Made by a program: the position numbers and the translations under genes. Below the pieces are notes generated by a model, which was given only the letters and a program-made list of their open reading frames with translations, ran no database searches and had not been told where the DNA came from. 64,000 nt of DNA from DYFT01 sp041695085. Lineage in GTDB: Bacteria > Bacteroidota > Ignavibacteria > UBA10030. This document shows positions 63,115-64,000 of this stretch, one piece after another; positions within the stretch are counted from its first letter, which is position 1, and each line of letters opens with the position of its first letter. Where the stretch lies: the NCBI GenBank assembly GCA_041695085.1, contig JBGFRO010000022.1, positions 62,001-126,000 of the forward strand, given 5' to 3'.

Positions 63115-63662
63115 CAGATTCCAAATAGAACCCGGCAAATGAAAACGGCTCCCAACATCCCGAACAAATCGGCAATGAGTCCGGCGGGGAGTGCATGGCG
63201 GGTGTTTTTGACCTGCACCGATCCGAAATAGACGGCAAGCACATAGAATGTTGTCTCCGTGCTCCCGTACATCGTGGAGGCGAGAACACCGATGAACGAG
63301 TCGGGACCATGCACCTTCATCAATTCCGTCATGATGCCCAACGAACCGCTGCCGGAGAGGGGGCGCATTAAGGCCATCGGGAGCGTCTCGGCCGGCATAC
63401 CGATCAGATTGGTAACCGGCGAGAGCAACGACACGAGCAGTTCCATCGCTCCGCTCGCTCGAAAAATACCGATGGCAAAGAGCATGGCTACGAGGTAAGG
63501 AATGATGCGAACTGCCGTATGGAATCCATCCTTCGCGCCCTCCACGAACACTTCGTAGACTTTGACCTTCTTGACGAATCCCCAACCGAGAAAGAGAAAG
63601 ATGAGGAGGGGAATGGCAACGATGGAGACGAGGGTGATGACGGTTTTAAAGATATCAGCCAT
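63114..63662 (-). CDS. spmB: Spore maturation protein B-like (nucleoside recognition domain)
   Basis: A 182-residue membrane protein with about four to five hydrophobic segments. ASTMYGSTETTFYVLAVYFGSV and LMRPLSGSGSLGIMTE are the SpmB signatures. In Bacillus SpmA and SpmB help dehydrate spores, but these proteins are common in non-sporing bacteria, where their job is unknown. It overlaps spmA by eight bases and the next gene by one. Confidence 0.9.
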   Translation of the reverse strand: MADIFKTVITLVSIVAIPLLIFLFLGWGFVKKVKVYEVFVEGAKDGFHTAVRIIPYLVAMLFAIGIFRASGAMELLVSLLSPVTNLIGMPAETLPMALMRPLSGSGSLGIMTELMKVHGPDSFIGVLASTMYGSTETTFYVLAVYFGSVQVKNTRHALPAGLIADLFGMLGAVFICRVLFGI

Positions 63663-64000
63663 TGGCCTCCTCCTTTCTCATTGCACCTTCCGCAGTCCGT
63701 TGGAGATCCGGATCATCCTTTTTGAATCGCGGCATCCGTTGGAGAAGCTTTACGGCGATCAAACCGGCAATCGTCGCACACGATGCGCCGAAAATCGACG
63801 TGCCGATGATCATGCCCGGATTGGCCGATCCGGCCGCGGCCCGCACTGCAATGGCCGTCGCAGGGATCAAGACGAGTCCCGAGGTGTTGATCACCAAGAA
63901 GGTACACATCGCATTCGTCGCCGTACCAAGTTTGGGATTCAGCTTGTTCAACTCTTCCATTGCTTTGAGTCCCATCGGCGTCGCCGCGTTGCTGAGTCCG
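63655..64000 (-). CDS. spmA: Spore maturation protein A-like, cut by the window edge
   Basis: The 3-prime part (about 114 codons) of a SpmA-like nucleoside recognition gate protein. It has SNAATPMGLKAMEEL, LVINTSGLVLIPATAIAVR and FGASCATIAGL. The frame continues past base 64000, so the start and the N-terminal half are outside the window. It is the first gene of the spmA-spmB-barrel unit. Confidence 0.88.
   Translation of the reverse strand, partial: GLSNAATPMGLKAMEELNKLNPKLGTATNAMCTFLVINTSGLVLIPATAIAVRAAAGSANPGMIIGTSIFGASCATIAGLIAVKLLQRMPRFKKDDPDLQRTAEGAMRKEEANG

Noticed and set aside
61765..63585. 606-residue version of the outer membrane protein
   Set aside because: The extra N-terminus overlaps spmB on the same strand and is arginine-rich nonsense; the ATG at 63114 starts a normal signal peptide.

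Overview
The window looks like chromosome of a non-photosynthetic bacterium of the Bacteroidota/Chlorobiota (FCB) group, closest in style to Ignavibacteria-like lineages. Pointers are a type IX secretion C-terminal sorting domain (NYPNPFNPST motif) on a DUF1501 protein, a TonB-dependent receptor paired with a DUF4249 lipoprotein, a carboxypeptidase-regulatory/DUF5686 outer membrane protein, a DUF4905-like protein, a Bacteroidota-type serine palmitoyltransferase and a GTP-type PEP carboxykinase. The two best promoters (before paaA, and in the spt/epimerase gap) have ordinary -35/-10 boxes with 17-nt spacers. No rRNA, tRNA or CRISPR was found. Placement below phylum level is inference.

Layout. 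0.3-6.6 kb (+): a tight run of glgA, a GmhB-like HAD phosphatase, a DUF4270-like lipoprotein, an outer membrane protein, a TPR protein and rpiB. 7.0-10.2 kb (+): glyA, tatC and a polyprenyl diphosphate synthase. 10.3-15.4 kb: a universal stress protein and ilvE, then a probable sphingolipid locus: a GNAT-type acyltransferase and serine palmitoyltransferase on the minus strand, and divergently an SDR/epimerase that could be the ceramide reductase. 15.6-26.0 kb (-): a long co-directional run read from a good promoter as paaA-B-C-D, a sialidase-like secreted protein, a TsaC/Sua5 protein without a normal start codon, larB, purE, purK, a DUF2318 protein and pckG. 26-33.9 kb (-): TauE-like permease, serine hydrolase, two unknown genes, a response regulator fused to an RsbW-like ATPase, and a DUF5686 outer membrane protein.

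33.96-36.12 kb holds two arrays of a roughly 208-bp palindrome-rich tandem repeat with a DUF559 nuclease-fold gene between them. A third, inverted array lies at 49.0-50.0 kb and ends against a copy of a second palindromic repeat whose fuller copy is at 53.7-53.85 kb. This repeat/DUF559 arrangement is the least explained structure in the window and the best candidate for an undescribed mobile or repeat-spreading system.

36.2-50 kb: an HdrD/FadF-like iron-sulfur oxidoreductase, PhzF, YjbQ, DUF4905-like, DUF4249 and TonB receptor genes (-), an M28 peptidase (+), then a methyltransferase, an EVE protein and a PabB-PabC fusion (-). 50-56.7 kb (-): DUF1501 and DUF1800 secreted proteins, glutathione peroxidase, PspC, ArfB and an M29-like aminopeptidase whose upstream partner, an OPT peptide transporter, survives only as a tail next to a decayed IS4-like transposase. 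57.8-64 kb (-): spmA (cut by the window edge), spmB, an outer membrane protein, proline dehydrogenase, an AbgT transporter and an MFS transporter.

Taken together the genes suggest a heterotroph with an outer membrane, able to store glycogen, make glucose from C4 acids (pckG), use peptides and proline, and probably make sphingolipids. The phenylacetyl-CoA epoxidase genes imply some access to oxygen, but the reductase subunit and later pathway genes are not in the window.
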